This document shows positions 60,585 to 64,000 of a stretch of DNA of 64,000 nucleotides, piece by piece (the first letter of the stretch is position 1; every line of letters begins with the position of its first letter). This DNA is from Pithys albifrons albifrons. Taxonomy: Eukaryota > Chordata > Aves > Passeriformes > Thamnophilidae. The stretch is from NCBI RefSeq assembly GCF_047495875.1, contig NC_092465.1:6993160-7057159 (forward strand), read 5' to 3'. The position numbers and the translations under genes are program-made. Under the pieces are notes generated by a model that was not told where the DNA came from, did not search any database, and saw nothing but the letters and a program-made list of their open reading frames with translations.

Positions 60585-63399
60585 CAAGAGAAAGAAAAAG
60601 AACCACTACAAATGCAGATGAAGAAAAATAAAATAAATTCTTTTTGTTGTTGCTTGTTGCTGTGGTGTATGAGACCTCCATCCTATTTGTATCAACTTTC
60701 TCTGAAACTCAAAATATTATGGAAATTACAGGCAGTGCCAGACAGGAAGAAAGTTCTGCAAGTGTGTATTACTTTTGTAGCAGCAATATAGGATATTGCA
60801 AATCTAGTTAGATAAAATCTAGAAATAGGGCTCTTCTAGTTTTTTTTTTTCAAATAGATTTTGGCTTCTTATTATTCATGTCCAACAAAGGGAGGCTTGA
60901 GGGGCTACGAAATAAAATCATATAGTAATATAGCTGTTAAAGTGAAGCCTTTTTATCTTCATTGACTGCCTACAGGTTTCCTACACAAAAAATCCAACAG
61001 GGCTTGAAAACAGGATGCATGTCTTTAAAAACTTAGCCCTACATCTTTGTCCAGAGGAATACAGGGTAAGTGAAAGAGGTGTAATGAGAAATAAGAGGCA
61101 ACGCTGGAAAGCAGCTTTCAGCTGCTATGATATGGCAATCTTTCTGCTTCTTAGTAGCTAGTTTATATGGCTAATGGTCTGATGTGAAAGGCCCTTCATT
61201 GAGGATCTGCTTAATGTTAGAATTTGTAGTTGCTCAATGCATTGTATATCCCTTCTCACATGAGGCCCTGTTTGAACGCACTGAAGAGACTCATTTAAAA
61301 GAAACTGTAAGACTCTTTGCAGTCCTCATATTCTTTGCTACAGCCTGAACACTATAATATTGACACAAATAGAGACAGAGGCAGTCCCCGCCAGACACAG
61401 TTTTATGTAAGAGCAGCAATTGAGGACAACTAAAAAAAAATATATATATAAAGAAACACATTAAAGTTTAAAACTTGTGCTTTGGTGTTCCTAGTTCCTA
61501 TTTTCCTCTTAGTCATTTGCAAACCTACCCCTTTGACCTCCCTTTAAAGAAATGGAATTAGGAATCTCCAGGCACTTTCCTCTTGGGTTGATTTCTGGAA
61601 GTTGTAAGAATTCCAAAATAGCTTAGAGAGACTTAGAGAAAGGCAGTGGTGTCCAAAGAGTGTCACCAGACGATTTTTCATTTATGCAAGGAATAAGAAA
61701 GTTCTTACTGGAATGGATTAGATATGGAGATCAGATATGGATTTATCTCCCTAAAAGAGGAAGGATCCTGCAATAATTGCTTTAGGGAGTATTATATCTG
61801 TTGCAGCAATTTCAAGGGACTTTCCATGGCTTGTACTGGCTGCATTCTGCATGGGGAGATTCTGCCTAAACTGATGCACCAAAGGTTTCTGCATCCTGCT
61901 AGGTCCTGAAAAGGGCCCCCAGTTCCTTGTCTCTCACTAGCTTAAAAAACTAGTTCTACTCATTTAAGGAGTCTCCCTTCACAGACCCATTTTAAGTCAT
62001 AGAGACATATGACAATCTACTTTTATGGTAAGTAACAAAAGGTAAGTATTTTCCACTTTTCGTTCATCTCTTAAATGCACTTGCACCATCCATGTGTTCT
62101 TGTATCTTTCAGGTTCATGGTCACCAGAGCTTAATAAACAGCTCATTAAAAAAATCACCATTTTTTTAATGGAGTTACTAGTTTCCAGCCCCTCCCAACT
62201 CAGCCCAAAGTCCTTAACAACACTGCCCTCGAAAGAACTCACTCGTGTTAACTTATGCACATGTGAATGAACCTCTTTTGACATTAACATCAAACAGGCA
62301 CTTTGGAATTTACTCTCCGTTTCATGAGGGAAAAGAAAATACTTTTGGCATTGCTTATATTCATATTAATGCTGATCCAACCAGGAGACTGAGAGCTCTG
62401 GGATCACAAAGCAGGGTAGGTTACCTAAAGGTGAAGGTGAAATTTAGGCAAGAGGCAGGAATACTTCATAAACATTTCATATAGTAGGTATGGTAGAATA
62501 CACACAAAGAAATCATAAGATTGGGTAAAAAGCAAACACCAATCCCTCACACCACGACAGCCATCTGCATTCCACAAGGTTGCCAGAATGCCAATCCATT
62601 TGTAAAACCGGTATTTTATGTCACTTACCTTAACATTTACTTATATTTACTTTTTCACATAATTAATGCTTTAAAATACAGCTGAAAAGGTTTTGAAGGT
62701 CAGTATACAGATTTAAGAGACATTTTTTAAAATTAAGACATTTTGGTAGTACTGTTGCACTGACCATTCCCAGGCAGGTATTACTAAACTGCTACAAAAC
62801 TTTTTTAAGACTGACATCAGCAAGGTTCTGACAGTTTACAAAATCATGTCCCTGTGCTAGCATAAATATTATTTTCCTGCTGGCCTTTCTATATGCCGCA
62901 AATCTGCTAATTTCTCAAGAGGAAGGCAACCTGATCTTAATATAACTTAAATGGGGATTATATCCTTACGTACCACCCATGGACCAGGGCTGCAATGCCC
63001 AACTGCTTTCCCATGTTTTCCTAGACTCAACTCAAACCACGATGCACTTTCACAATTTATCTGCTTGTGGGGAAGCGTGAACTGGGAGACTGCGAGCACA
63101 AAGGATGCTTTGTTTATTTGCACCTCTCCATCTAGTCATTAGAAACCAGCAGAGAAGCAAGTGGCTCCGGCACAGATCTAGCTGTAAAATATTTGAGTAA
63201 ACCCATTTCTGTGCACCTAAGGTTTTAGTTTTTCCCTACGTTCTTCTGTAGCCCTAGGAAAGGCAAGTAAGTGAACTAAGAACAGCCCAGCAAGTCTCCA
63301 GCTCTAACCTCACGGTTCAGCATGAGACGGCTGTGTGTTCTAGGACAGTTTTTAGGCTAACACTGGGAAACCCCACTGTAAGTGTAACAGCGCTTCAGT
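60585..63399. other. Intergenic, immediately upstream of TMEM163 CpG island
   Basis: Unique AT-rich sequence with no recognisable gene or repeat family. Confidence 0.5.
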
Positions 63400-63809
63400 G
63401 CTGGGGGCTCTGAGAGGTGCCAATGTGGGGCGATTCCGCTCCGATCCCGAAAAACGGCTACGGCGGAGGGAGAATAAGCAGATCCCCAGTAAAGAGGAGC
63501 TGGGTTTTCACCTGCGAGGGGAGGCGAGTCGGATGGGGGCCTCGCTCCGCAGGGCCAGCGCCTGCAGCCCTCGAGAGCGGCGGGAGGCGCCGGGTTTGGA
63601 CAGTGCCTGGACAGCTCTTCCCCCTAAGGCTGGGCAGCGGGAGGAGGAGAAGGAGGCAGAGCCCGCCATGGCAAGGGTAGGCTGACAACCCTGCCGCTTC
63701 TAGAGCCGCTCCCGCCGCCGGAGGAGCTCCCTGGGGCGGGGAGGGGACGGGCAGCGCCGGGAGGCGGCACCGCTCCCCCTGCCCCTCTCCGCCGCCGGCG
63801 CGGGCAGTG

Positions 63810-63880
63810 ATGAGGCGGCCGCGGGCAGCGGAGCAGCCGGAGTTTGTTTGCTGCCTGCCCTCGTCTCCCTGATGCTCTGA
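63810..63880 (+). other. Overlapping upstream ORFs in TMEM163 leader
   Basis: An ATG at 63810 opens a 20-codon ORF ending in TGA at 63870-63872. That stop overlaps (TGATG) the ATG of a two-codon ORF, ATG CTC TGA, at 63872-63880. A further ATG at 63922 is out of frame with, and overlaps, the TMEM163 start. These matter only if transcription starts upstream of them. Confidence 0.45.
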
Positions 63881-63985
63881 GCCGGAGTCTCCTCCTCTAC
63901 CCGGGCTCGCACCCGGGCTGGATGCTCCGCTCGCTCCTCGCTTCGCTGCCACCACCGCCGGCCGCTTCCCGCCGCCCCGCAAGAA

Positions 63986-64000
63986 ATGGAGCCGTCCGCT
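63986..64000 (+). CDS. TMEM163: TMEM163, first five codons (gene continues right)
   Basis: ATG GAG CCG TCC GCT encodes MEPSA, close to the MEPAA start I remember for TMEM163, a multi-pass zinc-binding membrane protein of synaptic vesicles and endolysosomes. The call rests mainly on synteny: TMEM163 lies head-to-head with ACMSD in vertebrates, and this ATG sits in a CpG island on the expected strand. The context AAGAAATGG has A at -3 and G at +4. Five residues alone would not identify a gene. Confidence 0.75.

Larger units (their letters stand above)
63400..64000. promoter_or_regulatory. TMEM163: CpG island / TMEM163 promoter and 5-prime UTR
   Basis: An abrupt rise in GC and CpG starts near 63400 and continues past the edge, surrounding the TMEM163 start codon. 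No TATA box was seen. The long minus-strand ORF here is a GC-rich shadow. Confidence 0.85.

Noticed and set aside
59475..60791. Long ORFs (up to about 350 codons) on both strands over the GGTGC/GGGAA array
   Set aside because: The 5-bp repeat period lacks stop codons in every frame, so all frames stay open. The translations are low-complexity and carry no start context or splice evidence.
63398..63982. 174-codon minus-strand ORF and two plus-strand ORFs in the TMEM163 CpG island
   Set aside because: GC-rich shadow frames with Pro/Arg/Gly/Ala-rich translations and no family resemblance.

Overview
The window is nuclear genomic DNA from a bird, most likely a songbird. Coding sequence is split into short exons with GT-AG (one GC-AG) introns. 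The interspersed repeats are CR1 retroposon ends, an avian-type solo LTR and a tRNA-Ile-headed SINE that looks like the passerine TguSINE1. All gene names come from reading translated exons against remembered family sequences, because no database search was possible.

Three genes are present, in the vertebrate order CCNT2 - ACMSD - TMEM163. (1) CCNT2 (cyclin T2, minus strand) starts in a CpG island at about 17.0-17.7 kb and runs off the left edge. Its first seven coding exons, encoding about 246 residues including the cyclin box, are at 1062-17566; the remaining exons lie left of the window. (2) ACMSD (aminocarboxymuconate semialdehyde decarboxylase, minus strand) is complete, with ten coding exons between 42154 and about 21741. 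The exons join without phase conflict to 336 residues, and the metal- and substrate-binding residues His6, His8, Arg47, His174, Trp191, His224 and Asp291 fall at the numbers remembered for the human enzyme. (3) TMEM163 (plus strand) contributes only its first five codons at the right edge, in a second CpG island (63.4-64.0 kb). ACMSD and TMEM163 are therefore divergent, about 21.8 kb apart, while ACMSD and CCNT2 are tandem on the minus strand, about 4.2 kb apart.

The rest is intron and intergenic DNA. The 17.7-21.7 kb gap holds a degenerate GGGATC-rich minisatellite against the CCNT2 promoter, a CR1 3-prime end, an exon-like orphan ORF and a solo LTR. ACMSD introns hold a tRNA-derived SINE, CR1 pieces and a 5S-rRNA-derived SINE flanked by an exact 13-bp target-site duplication. 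The 42-63 kb gap holds CR1 fragments, a hexamer/CA/TA microsatellite cluster at 48.8-49.0 kb and a 0.95-kb G/A-strand-biased array of GGTGCGGGAA and GGGAA units at 59.6-60.6 kb.

The genes do not form a functional unit: CCNT2 acts in transcription elongation (P-TEFb), ACMSD in tryptophan/kynurenine catabolism and TMEM163 as a zinc-handling membrane protein. Observations most worth checking are the 5S-derived SINE, the GC-AG intron in ACMSD, the GGTGC/GGGAA array, the orphan exon between ACMSD and CCNT2, and the upstream ORFs before TMEM163.
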